Positions 1 through 8,306 are shown, counted from the first letter of the stretch. The stretch: DNA of 33,146 bases from Bifidobacterium breve (GCA_945898065.1 CAMDHH010000011.1:1-33146), one strand, 5' to 3'. Numbers and translations: made by a program. Notes: generated by a model from the sequence alone, not told the origin.

Positions 1-14
1 GAAATCTCAGCCAT
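1..14 (-). CDS. rplY: 50S ribosomal protein L25/Ctc, N-terminal fragment (partial at window edge)
   Basis: Only the first codons are inside the window; read on the minus strand they give Met-Ala-Glu-Ile. An AGGAG ribosome-binding site sits just upstream (complement of about 23-28). The identity rests on position: in Actinobacteria the gene directly after glmU and prs is normally rplY, whose product binds 5S rRNA, and its N-terminus commonly begins Met-Ala/Ser-Glu. The remaining reading frame is outside the window, so the product is inferred from context and not from its sequence. Confidence 0.55.
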
Positions 15-54
15 TTTTTATTCTCCTGTTGTTGTAGTGAAGTCCCAGCAGGAG
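15..54 (-). promoter_or_regulatory. rplY 5' leader with possible Shine-Dalgarno-sequestering hairpin
   Basis: The ribosome-binding site of the downstream gene (CAGGAG on the minus strand, complement of 23-28) is perfectly complementary to CTCCTG about 20 nt upstream (complement of 49-54). The 6-bp pairing would close a 20-nt loop and hide the ribosome-binding site. The upstream arm lies inside a tRNA T-arm-like stretch (GGGTTCAACTCC on the minus strand). This could be a translational control element or chance. No covariation data are available. Confidence 0.3.
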
Positions 55-81
55 TTGAACCCACACCGTCGATTACGGATG

Positions 82-109
82 AAAAAAACCCTCGCCGGAA
101 CGTGGCAAA
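82..109 (-). terminator. Probable intrinsic terminator downstream of prs
   Basis: On the minus strand, after the prs stop, TTTGCC and GGCGAG can form a 6-bp stem (two G-T wobbles) around a 7-nt loop. Two G residues and an uninterrupted run of seven T (complement of 82-88) follow. This is the arrangement of a Rho-independent terminator and would partly separate prs from rplY. The stem is weak, so attenuation is as likely as full termination. Confidence 0.45.
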
Positions 110-146
110 CCATACCGAAGGAGCTAGCTAAGCCGCAAATCCGTGC

Positions 147-1127
147 TTAGGAGTGACCATCGAAGAGGCTGGTAACTGAGCCATCTTCGAAGACTTCGCG
201 AATTGCTCTGGCAAGAAGTGGAGCAATCGATAGAACGGTAAGGCCATCAAAATGTTGATCTTCGCTAATTGGCAAAGTATTTGTAATAACAACTTCACTA
301 GCACGGCAGTTCTTGAGGCGTTCAACTGCTGGCCCTGAAAGAACTGCATGTGTTGCAGCAACAATTACTTCAGTTGCTCCTGCTTCAAAGAGTGCATCTA
401 CTGCTTTTGTAATTGTGCCTGCAGTATCGATCATGTCATCGATAACTACGCATGTTTGACCGACAACATCACCAACAACACGACCAACAACAGATTCATT
501 TGGAATACGCGGATCACGTGTTTTATGGATAAATGCAATTGGGCATCCACCGAGTAAGTCAGACCAACGTTCTGCAACGCGTACTCGACCAGAATCTGGT
601 GAAACGATTGTTAGGCGCGTGCGATCTACTTTGCTGCCAACATAATTAGCAAGCATTGGTAGTGCGAAGAGATGATCTACTGGACCATCGAAGAACCCTT
701 GAATTTGTGAAGTGTGTAGATCTACAACCATCAAACGATCCGCACCAGCAGTCTTGAAAAGATCTGCCATCAATCGCGCAGAGATTGGCTCACGTCCGCG
801 GTGCTTCTTATCTTGACGTGCATAACCGTAGAAAGGTGCGACAACTGTGATGCGCTTTGCTGATGCTCGCTTGAGTGCATCGACCATGATGAGTTGTTCC
901 ATGATCTGCTTATTTACTGGAGTTGAATGACTTTGTAGCACGAATGCATCGCAACCGCGAACACTTTCTTCGAAGCGAACAAATATTTCACCATTAGCAA
1001 AGTCATATGCCGATGTTGGTGTGAGTGGAATGCCTAACTCTTTTGCTACTTCATCTGCTAACTCTGGAAATCCTCGACCGGTAAAGAGTCGTAGTCGCTT
1101 CTCGGAGGCGAGTCGGATTTCGCTCAT
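147..1127 (-). CDS. prs: Ribose-phosphate pyrophosphokinase (PRPP synthetase)
   Basis: 326 aa, full length for the class I family. It transfers pyrophosphate from ATP to ribose 5-phosphate to make PRPP, the precursor for purines, pyrimidines, NAD, histidine and tryptophan, and for decaprenyl-phosphoryl arabinose in many Actinobacteria. Visible family signatures are the catalytic flexible loop YGYARQDKKHRGREPISAR near residue 100, the DLHTSQIQGFF segment, and the PRPP-binding loop VVIDDMIDTAGT in the C-terminal third. The start ATG lies 5 nt after the glmU stop, so the two genes are co-transcribed, and a likely terminator follows. The glmU–prs–rplY order is conserved in Actinobacteria. Confidence 0.97.
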   Translation of the reverse strand: MSEIRLASEKRLRLFTGRGFPELADEVAKELGIPLTPTSAYDFANGEIFVRFEESVRGCDAFVLQSHSTPVNKQIMEQLIMVDALKRASAKRITVVAPFYGYARQDKKHRGREPISARLMADLFKTAGADRLMVVDLHTSQIQGFFDGPVDHLFALPMLANYVGSKVDRTRLTIVSPDSGRVRVAERWSDLLGGCPIAFIHKTRDPRIPNESVVGRVVGDVVGQTCVVIDDMIDTAGTITKAVDALFEAGATEVIVAATHAVLSGPAVERLKNCRASEVVITNTLPISEDQHFDGLTVLSIAPLLARAIREVFEDGSVTSLFDGHS

Positions 1128-1132
1128 TGGAG

Positions 1133-2554
1133 TCAGCCTTTCTTCTCGCTCTTTGCTGCAGCATCTGCAGATTTTGTTCCTGCGCGCTTACGCAAGACCC
1201 AGCCTAAGACATTTCGTTGACGTGATCTGCCAACTCCCATCGCACCTGCAGGGACATCTTCAGTGATAACAGATCCAGCAGCTGTATATGCGCCATCTCC
1301 GACTGATATTGGTGCAACCAACATTGAATCACTTCCAATTCGAACGTGATCTCCCACTGTGGTGCGGTGTTTATCAACGCCATCGTAATTGACGAATATT
1401 GTTGCAGCGCCGATATTTGTACCAACGCCGATAGTGGCATCGCCCACATATGAAAGGTGTGGAACTTTAGAGCCCTCACCAAGAGTTGAATTCTTCATCT
1501 CAACGAAAGCACCAGCGCGAGTATGTGGACCAAGGTCTGTACCTGCGCGCAAAAATGTAAATGGACCAACGCTTGCACCCGCACCAATTGCACTTGCTGT
1601 GCAATATGACTCGATAACGCTAGCCCCAGTACCAACTGTGCAATCAATAAGAGTTGTGCGCGGGCCTATTACGGCGCCTGATTCAATCCTTGTATTTCCA
1701 GCAATTGCACTTCCTGGCAGCAGTGTTACATCATTTGCAATAGTTGCGGTGGCATCGACCCATGTAGTTGTTGGATCGGTAATTGTGACACCTGATTTCA
1801 TGAGGTTCTCATTGATTCTGTCGCGAAGAAGTGCAGCACTTTCAGCAAGTTGAACGCGATCATTGACGCCGAGAATTTCAATAAAATCATCAATCACGAC
1901 AGCGGCAATAGATGCGCCATCATTTCGCATGATTTCGATGACATCGGTGAGATAGAGCTCGCCTTGTGAATTTGAATCACTAAGTTTTCCAATTGCACCT
2001 GCCAATAATTTGCCATCAAATACATAAACACCGGAGTTGATCTCAAAGATCATCTTCTGGTCCTCATCGGCATCGCGTTCTTCGACAATGCGAAGAAGTT
2101 CGCCATCGTCACCACGAATTATTCGACCATATCCAGTGGGGTCTGGGTGTTCCGCGGTGAGAACGCTTGCGCCAAATTTTCCATTGTGATGAACTTCGAG
2201 TAATTGTGCGAGTGAATTACTTGTCAGCATTGGCGTGTCACCAGCGAGAATAAGAACTGTGCCATGTGGTGTACCCGCTGCGAGCGCTAATTGTGTTGCA
2301 TGGCCAGTGCCACCACGACGTTCTTGAAAAATTGTGCGTGCTCTCGGTGCGATCTGCCCAATATGTTCTTCAACTAGTTCGCGCCCAGCGCCAACAACTA
2401 CGGCTACATCTTTGGGATTGAGTTCACTGACTGCATTGATGACATGGCCAAGAAGAGTTCGGCCACAAATTGAGTGAAGGACTTTAGGAGTTGCAGATTT
2501 CATTCGCGTGCCTTCACCCGCCGCTAAGACGATGATATGAAGATCGCTGCTCAC
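1133..2554 (-). CDS. glmU: Bifunctional N-acetylglucosamine-1-phosphate uridyltransferase / glucosamine-1-phosphate acetyltransferase
   Basis: 473 aa from a GTG start, normal for GlmU. It makes UDP-GlcNAc for peptidoglycan: the C-terminal domain acetylates glucosamine-1-P and the N-terminal domain couples it to UTP. The nucleotidyltransferase signature LAAGEGTRMKSATPKVLH is at residues 10-27. The C-terminal half is a left-handed beta-helix with many G/A-initiated hexapeptides, ending in a Lys/Ala-rich tail. The open frame continues upstream through tRNA-Gln, so the start was placed at the GTG giving M-S-S-D-L-H just before the pyrophosphorylase motif. There is no good Shine-Dalgarno sequence there, but TAGACT lies 7 nt upstream, which suggests a leaderless message independent of the tRNA. 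Confidence 0.96.
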   Translation of the reverse strand: MSSDLHIIVLAAGEGTRMKSATPKVLHSICGRTLLGHVINAVSELNPKDVAVVVGAGRELVEEHIGQIAPRARTIFQERRGGTGHATQLALAAGTPHGTVLILAGDTPMLTSNSLAQLLEVHHNGKFGASVLTAEHPDPTGYGRIIRGDDGELLRIVEERDADEDQKMIFEINSGVYVFDGKLLAGAIGKLSDSNSQGELYLTDVIEIMRNDGASIAAVVIDDFIEILGVNDRVQLAESAALLRDRINENLMKSGVTITDPTTTWVDATATIANDVTLLPGSAIAGNTRIESGAVIGPRTTLIDCTVGTGASVIESYCTASAIGAGASVGPFTFLRAGTDLGPHTRAGAFVEMKNSTLGEGSKVPHLSYVGDATIGVGTNIGAATIFVNYDGVDKHRTTVGDHVRIGSDSMLVAPISVGDGAYTAAGSVITEDVPAGAMGVGRSRQRNVLGWVLRKRAGTKSADAAAKSEKKG

Positions 2555-2561
2555 ATCATGG

Positions 2562-2567
2562 AGTCTA
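2562..2567 (-). promoter_or_regulatory. Candidate -10 element for leaderless glmU mRNA
   Basis: On the minus strand TAGACT (pattern TANNNT) ends 7 nt before the proposed GTG start of glmU. That would put transcription initiation at or next to the start codon, which fits the lack of a well-placed Shine-Dalgarno sequence. It also lies just 3' of tRNA-Gln, so it would let glmU be transcribed without the tRNA. No convincing -35 was seen. Confidence 0.3.
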
Positions 2568-2571
2568 ATCG

Positions 2572-2643
2572 CTCCGCCACCAGGTATCGATCCTGGACCC
2601 TGGGCTTCAAAGGCCCATGTGCTAGCCACTACACAATGGCGGA
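2572..2643 (-). tRNA. tRNA-Gln, anticodon TTG
   Basis: The minus strand folds into a full cloverleaf: acceptor TCCGCCA/TGGCGGA, D arm GTGT/GCAC, anticodon stem TGGGC/GCCCA with loop CTTTGAA (anticodon TTG, reads CAA), 4-nt variable loop, T arm CCAGG/CCTGG with loop ATCGATA, and discriminator G. All stems pair, with one T-G wobble in the D stem. The 3' CCA is not encoded. The position upstream of glmU is a conserved actinobacterial arrangement. Confidence 0.97.
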
Positions 2644-2710
2644 ACCCGTATTCTCCCCCATTACGGGTAGTGCTCGTGACCACTAGCCTTAGGGTTTGGC
2701 CTTACTTTCT

Positions 2711-2744
2711 TAGAATTATTGCTCGAATTATTGCAAAGGTGGAG
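2711..2744 (+). promoter_or_regulatory. Promoter and ribosome-binding site of the MarR gene
   Basis: TAGAAT at 2711-2716 is a good -10 match. A transcript starting about 2723 would carry the strong purine-rich site AAAGGTGGAG (2735-2744), 4 nt ahead of the GTG at 2749. This pair argues for GTG 2749 as the true start and against the in-frame TTG at 2719, which would fall upstream of the predicted transcript start. Confidence 0.5.
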
Positions 2745-2748
2745 CCAG

Positions 2749-3243
2749 GTGCGTGATGAAGTAGAGAGACTCCTCACCGCGTGGAAGCGCGAACGACCTG
2801 ATCTCGATCTCACACCCCTCGCTGTACTTAGTCGAATATCTCGAATTTCACGCCAACTCGATATTGCTCGCAAAGATGCATTCGCAGAACTAGAAACATG
2901 GGGCTTTGATGTTCTAGCAGCTCTTCGTCGCGCAGGTGAGCCATATCAATTATCACCGAGTCAATTGATGCAAGAGACGATGGTGACAAGTGGAACTATG
3001 ACGAATCGCTTAGACCGTTTAGAAGAGTTAGAACTTATTACTCGCCAACAAGATCCTGATGATGGTCGAGGCTCATTAGTTAAACTTACTCGAGCAGGAT
3101 TGCGCGCAGTTGATAATGCACTCGAAGAATTACTTGCTCACGAAAGAGATATTTTGAGCGGGCTAACTCGTGAGGAAAAAACTCAGTTAGCGCAACTACT
3201 TAGTTTGCTTGCAGCCGATATTGATGAAGCAATAAACGACTAG
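2749..3243 (+). CDS. MarR-family winged-helix transcriptional regulator
   Basis: 164 aa from the GTG with a good ribosome-binding site; an in-frame TTG at 2719 would add 10 residues. MarR proteins are dimeric winged-helix repressors or activators, often ligand-responsive. Residues of the recognition helix and wing are visible: LSPSQLMQETMVTSGTMTNR followed by LDRLEELELI, then the wing with DPDDGRGSLVKLT. Flanking N- and C-terminal helices form the dimer interface. The N-terminal RDEVERLLTAWKRERPDLDL is shared by an actinobacterial subgroup of MarR proteins. The gene stands alone on its strand between tRNA-Gln/glmU and ispE, and its stop codon interlocks with that of ispE. Ligand and targets cannot be told from sequence. 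Confidence 0.92.
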   Translation: MRDEVERLLTAWKRERPDLDLTPLAVLSRISRISRQLDIARKDAFAELETWGFDVLAALRRAGEPYQLSPSQLMQETMVTSGTMTNRLDRLEELELITRQQDPDDGRGSLVKLTRAGLRAVDNALEELLAHERDILSGLTREEKTQLAQLLSLLAADIDEAIND

Positions 3244-4160
3244 CGAGTTTCAAGTACTTTTGCACCGTGCACTGGACCATATGCCCGTGCAACACTTCCA
3301 ACTACTCCACTCGCTGTTAGTGCTACTGCAAGATCCAAACCTTGTTCTTCGTTGTCTACTAAGAATGCAACTGTTGGGCCAGAGCCAGAAACTATTGCAC
3401 CGAGTGCTCCATACTCTTCGCCGACATCGAGTACTAATCGAAGTGCGGGTCGAAGCGAACATGCTGCTGCTTGTAGATCATTGACTAGGGAAGCACCTAC
3501 TGCTTTTGAATCTGATGCTAGTAACGCTTGCATGAGAGCCTCGTTTGTTTGAGGTTCTGTAATCTGTAATCCCGCGCGTAGACGATCGCATTCGCTATAT
3601 ACAGCAGGAGTTGAAAGTCCGACAGTACTCAGCGCTAAAACCCAGTGATACGTACCTCTGGAAAGTGCAGAGGTGAGTTGATCTCCATGTCCGCGCCCAA
3701 TTGCTGTTCCACCGCTGAGCATGAATGGAACATCACTACCGAGTTTGGCCGCACTCTCTGCCATCTCCTCGCGAGACATTCCTAATGAATAGAGAGCATC
3801 TATTGCAACGATTGTTGCAGCCGCATCAGCGCTTCCACCAGCCATCCCACCTGCAACTGGAATAGATTTTTTGATCTCTAATTTTGCATCAATATCTAAA
3901 TCAAATTCTTTGCCCATCAGAAGTGCAGCTTGTGCAGCCAAATTATTTGTATCAACCGGGACTCCATGTTTGTGGTCACCGCTAATAGATATAACTAATC
4001 CATGGCCCGGTTCTGCAAGGGTAAGAGTAATTTCATCAAAAATAGAGATTGCTTGAAATACGCTTACTAAATTATGGAAGCCATCAGATTCGCGCGGGCC
4101 CACTGAGAGTTGCAAATTCACTTTCGCTGGAACGCGAACTGTTACAGATCTAACTGGCAT
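3240..4160 (-). CDS. ispE: 4-diphosphocytidyl-2-C-methyl-D-erythritol kinase
   Basis: 306 aa, typical length. It phosphorylates CDP-methylerythritol at the 2-hydroxyl, a step of the non-mevalonate (MEP) isoprenoid pathway. It is a GHMP kinase: PAKVNL at 11-16, the ATP-binding glycine-rich loop PVAGGMAGGSADAAAT at 101-116, and a C-terminal GSGPTVAFLV motif. It is the last gene of the rsmI–metG–tatD–rsmA–ispE run, starting 12 nt after the rsmA stop. The rsmA–ispE adjacency is classic in Actinobacteria. There is no strong Shine-Dalgarno sequence, so translation may depend on coupling to rsmA. Its stop shares four bases (CTAG, 3240-3243) with the convergent MarR gene. Confidence 0.96.
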   Translation of the reverse strand: MPVRSVTVRVPAKVNLQLSVGPRESDGFHNLVSVFQAISIFDEITLTLAEPGHGLVISISGDHKHGVPVDTNNLAAQAALLMGKEFDLDIDAKLEIKKSIPVAGGMAGGSADAAATIVAIDALYSLGMSREEMAESAAKLGSDVPFMLSGGTAIGRGHGDQLTSALSRGTYHWVLALSTVGLSTPAVYSECDRLRAGLQITEPQTNEALMQALLASDSKAVGASLVNDLQAAACSLRPALRLVLDVGEEYGALGAIVSGSGPTVAFLVDNEEQGLDLAVALTASGVVGSVARAYGPVHGAKVLETR

Positions 4161-4172
4161 AAGGAAACTCTA

Positions 4173-5024
4173 TTACTTTGTGGTTTTGTTGTCGGGGGAT
4201 GCGAGTGCAATCGCGCAAAATTCTGAGATCTCAAGTGCTTCACCGCGAAGGGTTGGGTCGATTCCCGCTTTTGTAAGTACTTCTTCTGCTAAAGCCGAAG
4301 AGCCATATAGTGATGAGAGCGCTGATCGAAGCATCTTGCGGCGCTGTGCAAATGCTGCATCAATAATTGTAAAGACTTTCCTTCGCATCACTTCATCACC
4401 TGGTGTTGCTCTTCGCGTAAAAGAAACTAACTTTGAATCCACATTTGGTGCTGGCCAAAAAATTGAGCGCGAGACAGAGCCTGCGCCTTTTACTTGCGCC
4501 CACCATGCAGATTTCACACTTGGAATTCCATAATCTTTACTTCCAGGAGATGCCGCAAGTCGATCTGCAACCTCTGCTTGAACCATCACAACACCTGAGC
4601 GAAGTGTGGGAACTTTTTCTAGCAGATGTAGCAAGACAGGGACAGAGACGTTATATGGCAAGTTTGCAACAAGAACAGTTGGATCAGAGATAAGAGTTGA
4701 GATACCAAGTGCATCTTGATTGATAACTGTGAGTTGATCTGCTCGCTCGCTATGAATTGCAGCAGTCAGGGGTAATTGCTGAGCTAGTCGAGGATCAATT
4801 TCAACTGCAACAACAGAGGCTGCTTCTTCTAGTAGAGCCAGTGTCAGTGAGCCAAGTCCAGGGCCAATTTCAAGTGCGATATCAGTACTTGTCACTCCTG
4901 CGATACGCACAATTTTTTTGCACACATTGGAATCAATAACAAAATTTTGTCCAAGAGCCTTTGCAGGTTTGAGACCGATTGCCTCTGCTAATTCACGAAT
5001 TTGTGCTGCCCCAAGTAATGTCAT
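4173..5024 (-). CDS. rsmA: 16S rRNA (adenine1518/1519-N6)-dimethyltransferase (KsgA)
   Basis: 283 aa. It dimethylates two adjacent adenines in the terminal helix of 16S rRNA, a late small-subunit maturation step using S-adenosylmethionine. Visible are the N-terminal KALGQNFVIDSNV (22-34), the SAM-binding EIGPGLGSLT (52-61), and the catalytic NLPYNVSVP (121-129). Its ATG overlaps the tatD stop in an ATGA arrangement, so translation is coupled. In mycobacteria an rpfB gene lies between tatD and this gene; here it is absent. Confidence 0.96.
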   Translation of the reverse strand: MTLLGAAQIRELAEAIGLKPAKALGQNFVIDSNVCKKIVRIAGVTSTDIALEIGPGLGSLTLALLEEAASVVAVEIDPRLAQQLPLTAAIHSERADQLTVINQDALGISTLISDPTVLVANLPYNVSVPVLLHLLEKVPTLRSGVVMVQAEVADRLAASPGSKDYGIPSVKSAWWAQVKGAGSVSRSIFWPAPNVDSKLVSFTRRATPGDEVMRRKVFTIIDAAFAQRRKMLRSALSSLYGSSALAEEVLTKAGIDPTLRGEALEISEFCAIALASPDNKTTK

Positions 5025-5887
5025 GAACTTCTCGCAAATGAACCAAATATTCGTTCGCCATTCTCACCGAGTGCGTTGGCTAATTCACCAAGATCTTGAT
5101 TGCGCTCGGCCGCCATTGCTCGCACAATTGTTGCAATATTTGCTGGGGTGTTGAGTGCACCGCGATGGGGCATAGGAGAGAGAAAAGGAGAATCTGTCTC
5201 AACTAACAATTGGTCAATCGGTACGAGCTTTACCGCTTCGCGAAGCGCGGGTGCATTCTTGAATGTCAGAGTGCCGGCAAAAGAGAGTATGTAACCGCGC
5301 TCTATGCAGGTTTTTGCCATTACTTCGTCGCCAGAAAAACAGTGAAAAATAGTTTTCTCTGGTGCGCCGACCTCTATAAGAATCGAGAGAACATCTTCGT
5401 GCGAATCACGATCGTGTATGACGAGCGCTTTACCTGTTTTCTTCGCTAGTTCTATATGCCATTTGAAAGAATCCTGTTGCACACTTCGCAACTCGGGAGG
5501 TGTTCGAAAATAATCTAAACCTGTTTCACCGATTGCGCGAACTCGAGGGTGTTGGGCAAGTCTTTCGATAATCTTCAAATCTGTCGCTAAGTCTTGAACG
5601 ACTGGTGCTTCATTGGGATGAAGTGCAACTGTTGCAAGAATTGTGTTATCCCATTTTATTGCAGCATCGACGCACCATTGCGACTGCTGCGCCGAATATC
5701 CAACTTGCACAATGCGATCAACACCAACACTGCGAGCCTCTTCTATTACTTCTCCAACTTCTGGTGAATCAGGCGAAGAATTAGTGACGATTTCTAAATG
5801 CGCGTGTGCATCAACTGTTGTAACAGGGAGTGGCTCTGGAAGTGGTGCTCGAGAGCGGTCTATATCTCGATTGTGGCGATCAGCCAT
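5021..5887 (-). CDS. tatD: TatD-family metal-dependent hydrolase (3'-5' DNase/RNase type)
   Basis: 288 aa from the ATG 5 nt after the metG stop. The longer open frame would run deep into metG, so it was rejected. TatD enzymes are TIM-barrel metallohydrolases acting as 3'-5' exonucleases in DNA repair and RNA turnover. Metal ligands are recognisable: VDAHAHLE near the N-terminus, GETGLDYF in the middle, VIHDRDSHED, FHCFSGD, and VETDSPFLSP. About 20 extra polar residues precede the barrel, as in many actinobacterial members. It sits between metG and rsmA, its usual place in Actinobacteria, and overlaps rsmA by 4 nt. Confidence 0.93.
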   Translation of the reverse strand: MADRHNRDIDRSRAPLPEPLPVTTVDAHAHLEIVTNSSPDSPEVGEVIEEARSVGVDRIVQVGYSAQQSQWCVDAAIKWDNTILATVALHPNEAPVVQDLATDLKIIERLAQHPRVRAIGETGLDYFRTPPELRSVQQDSFKWHIELAKKTGKALVIHDRDSHEDVLSILIEVGAPEKTIFHCFSGDEVMAKTCIERGYILSFAGTLTFKNAPALREAVKLVPIDQLLVETDSPFLSPMPHRGALNTPANIATIVRAMAAERNQDLGELANALGENGERIFGSFARSS

Positions 5888-5892
5888 AATTC

Positions 5893-7467
5893 TTAGGCGT
5901 TCGTTTCTAAACGTGGAAAGAGAACTGGAGTCTTTTTCACACGTGCACCTGCTGGTAATTGACCCCACGTAGCAACATCTGAAATTTTCTGATTCGCAAT
6001 TACACCAAGTTTTTCTTGGGCTCCAAGGCTCTCCCACAATATTTCACATGTTGCTGGCATCACTGGATGTAACAAAACAGCCAATGCGCGCAGTGATTCT
6101 GCAGTGTTATATAAAACCTCTTCGAGTTCCTTTTTATTTGCAGGATCCTTTGCCAAAATCCAAGGCTCTTTCTCAGTTACATAACCATTGACCCTCTTGC
6201 AATATTCCATGATTGCATTAATGCCACCTTGAAAATCAAGAGCGCACATTGCAAAATCAGCTTTTTCAACTGTTGCTGCAAGAGCTGATTTTAATACTTC
6301 ATCGCTACTGACTGCTGGCAGTATGCCATCGCAGTACTTTTCAATCATTGCCGCTAAACGAGATGCAAGATTTCCAAAATCATTTGCAAGTTCAGATGTG
6401 TAGCGCGCGCTCATATCTTCCCAAGAAAATGAGCCATCGCTGCCAAAAGGAATTGCGCGCAAGAAGTAATAACGGAATGCATCAACGCCAAAGTGGGTAG
6501 TGATATCACTTGGCGCAATACCAGTGAGCTTGCTCTTACTCATCTTTTCACCTGCAACAAGTAGCCAGCCATGTGCAAAGACTTTCTTAGGAATATCAAT
6601 TCCTGCAGCCATCAACATTGCTGGCCAAATAACTGCGTGAAAGCGCAAGATATCTTTTCCGACAAGGTGAACATCTGCAGGCCATGTTGCTGCAAACTTC
6701 TTTCCGCCCTCAGAATCTGGATCATCAGTTAGGCCAACTGCGGTTGCGTAGTTGAGCAAAGCATCAAACCAAACATAGACAACCTGTTTCTTATCCCACG
6801 GAACAGGAATTCCCCAATCAAATGTTGATCGAGATATTGATAAATCAGATACTCCACCTTCGAGGAATGAAACAACCTCATTGCGAGCGCTCTCTGGTTG
6901 GCACGCTTCGGGATTCTTCTTGTAATGATCTAAAAGTGGTTGAGCAAAATCAGATAGTCTAAAAAACCAATTCTCTTCATTGACGAGTTCGATTGGCTTG
7001 CTATGAATTGGGCACAACTTCTCACCATTGGAATCAATGAGATCACCCGGCAATTTGAACTCTTCGCAGCCAACACAATATGGGCCTTCATATTTGCCAG
7101 AATAAATATGTCCAGAATCTTTGAGTGATTGTAAAAACTTCTGCACACGCTCTGTATGACGTACCTCAGTGGTGCGAATGAAATCATCATTAGCAATATT
7201 GAGGGCTTCCCAATTGGGTTTCCAAGCATCGGCTACCAAGCGATCAACCCAATCTTGTGGAGCAACTCCACTGGCATCTGCTGTGCGCATAACTTTTTGA
7301 CCATGCTCATCTGTGCCAGTTAGAAACCAAACGCTCTCACCTTTTTGTCGATGCCAGCGAGTAAGTACATCGCCTGCAACTGTTGTATAGGCATGTCCAA
7401 TATGGGGAGCATCATTGACGTAATAGATAGGCGTCGTTAGATAGAAGGCCTTCTTATCTGTGCTCAC
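5893..7467 (-). CDS. metG: Methionyl-tRNA synthetase
   Basis: 524 aa. It charges tRNA-Met, including the initiator. It is a class I synthetase: the HIGH signature is HIGH at residues 22-25 and KMSKS at 308-312. The connective domain carries one zinc site with ligands C131, C134, C152 and H155. The short form ends without the C-terminal EMAP-like tRNA-binding domain found in enterobacterial MetG, which is normal for Actinobacteria. The start is GTG, overlapping the rsmI stop (GTGA), so the two are translationally coupled. Confidence 0.97.
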   Translation of the reverse strand: MSTDKKAFYLTTPIYYVNDAPHIGHAYTTVAGDVLTRWHRQKGESVWFLTGTDEHGQKVMRTADASGVAPQDWVDRLVADAWKPNWEALNIANDDFIRTTEVRHTERVQKFLQSLKDSGHIYSGKYEGPYCVGCEEFKLPGDLIDSNGEKLCPIHSKPIELVNEENWFFRLSDFAQPLLDHYKKNPEACQPESARNEVVSFLEGGVSDLSISRSTFDWGIPVPWDKKQVVYVWFDALLNYATAVGLTDDPDSEGGKKFAATWPADVHLVGKDILRFHAVIWPAMLMAAGIDIPKKVFAHGWLLVAGEKMSKSKLTGIAPSDITTHFGVDAFRYYFLRAIPFGSDGSFSWEDMSARYTSELANDFGNLASRLAAMIEKYCDGILPAVSSDEVLKSALAATVEKADFAMCALDFQGGINAIMEYCKRVNGYVTEKEPWILAKDPANKKELEEVLYNTAESLRALAVLLHPVMPATCEILWESLGAQEKLGVIANQKISDVATWGQLPAGARVKKTPVLFPRLETNA

Positions 7468-8306
7468 GTGCTCATCTTATTCGCATCGACCACTGCGGCA
7501 TAAACGATTCTCTTGGCAATCGAGAATTCCTCGGCTACTGCAGCAATTGCAGACTTTCTATCCATTCCCGCGCCTTCAAATTCGCGAACTCTAGCCACCA
7601 TTGCATCCGTTGTTGATTCTTGCGCCCCAAGTTGAGCACCTGCAATTACTAATGTGATTTCGCCAAGAATTTCGCGTTCACTAGCCCAGGCGTTGAGCTC
7701 TGAAAGATTTCCTCTTTTTATCTCTTCGTAGCGCTTTGTCATTTCGCGACATATAGCGCCCTCTCTTTCACTTCCAAATACTGATTGCGCACCTTTGAGT
7801 GAATCAACAAGTCGGTGAGGTGCTTCGAAGAAAACCATTGTACGTTCTTCAAATCGCAACTTTTCTAGATGTGCACTTCGAGCACCAGAATTTCGTGGAA
7901 GAAAACCTTCGAAAGTAAAACGATCTGTGGGTAGCCCTGATAGTGCAATTGCCATTGTTACAGCACTGGGACCTGGAATAACACTTACCTCAAAGTTTTT
8001 TGAAATCGCATCGCGCATAACACGAAAACCTGGATCGCTAATTGTTGGCATTCCCGCATCAGAGACAATCAATACATTTTTTCCATTTGCTAAGGCTTCG
8101 AGAATCTCGGCACTTCGTGCATCTTCATTTCCTTCAAAAAAAGAGATGACGCGTCCCGTAAAAGTAACTCCGATATCGGCGCACAAGCGATGAAAGCGAC
8201 GCGAATCTTCGGCTGCAATGATCTCTGCTGATTCAATAGCCTCGCGTAAACGCGTGCTCGCATCCCCGGGATTTCCTAAGGGGGTTGCTGCCAGAATCAA
8301 AGTCAT
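7464..8306 (-). CDS. rsmI: 16S rRNA (cytidine1402-2'-O)-methyltransferase
   Basis: 280 aa, full length. It methylates the ribose of C1402 in the 16S decoding centre. It belongs to the tetrapyrrole-methylase fold: N-terminal AATPLGNPGDAS, EDSRRF, SDAGMPTISDPG and FFEAPHRL are the family landmarks, followed by a C-terminal helical extension. It is the first gene of the operon running down to ispE, with GAGAGGA upstream as ribosome-binding site. It is divergent from pmt across 47 bp, the same rsmI/pmt neighbourhood as in mycobacteria. Confidence 0.95.
   Translation of the reverse strand: MTLILAATPLGNPGDASTRLREAIESAEIIAAEDSRRFHRLCADIGVTFTGRVISFFEGNEDARSAEILEALANGKNVLIVSDAGMPTISDPGFRVMRDAISKNFEVSVIPGPSAVTMAIALSGLPTDRFTFEGFLPRNSGARSAHLEKLRFEERTMVFFEAPHRLVDSLKGAQSVFGSEREGAICREMTKRYEEIKRGNLSELNAWASEREILGEITLVIAGAQLGAQESTTDAMVARVREFEGAGMDRKSAIAAVAEEFSIAKRIVYAAVVDANKMST

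Noticed and set aside
38..110. Possible tRNA on the minus strand at the window start (T-arm-like TTCAACT, nearby CCG/CGG hairpin)
   Set aside because: At the right distance (71 nt) the acceptor ends do not pair well, the anticodon loop lacks the invariant T33 and there is no D arm. It is treated as part of the rplY leader.
348..557. Cys/Asn-rich 69-aa frame opposite prs
   Set aside because: Antisense shadow of prs with unnatural composition and no ribosome-binding site.
1389..1853. 154-aa frame opposite glmU
   Set aside because: Antisense shadow of the glmU hexapeptide-repeat region; its length results from codon bias of the real gene.
2555..2683. N-terminal extension of the glmU reading frame to 2683
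   Set aside because: It would translate through tRNA-Gln. GlmU homologues begin just before the pyrophosphorylase motif.
5888..6037. N-terminal extension of the tatD frame to 6037
   Set aside because: It lies wholly within metG in another frame; the ATG at 5887 fits the gene packing.
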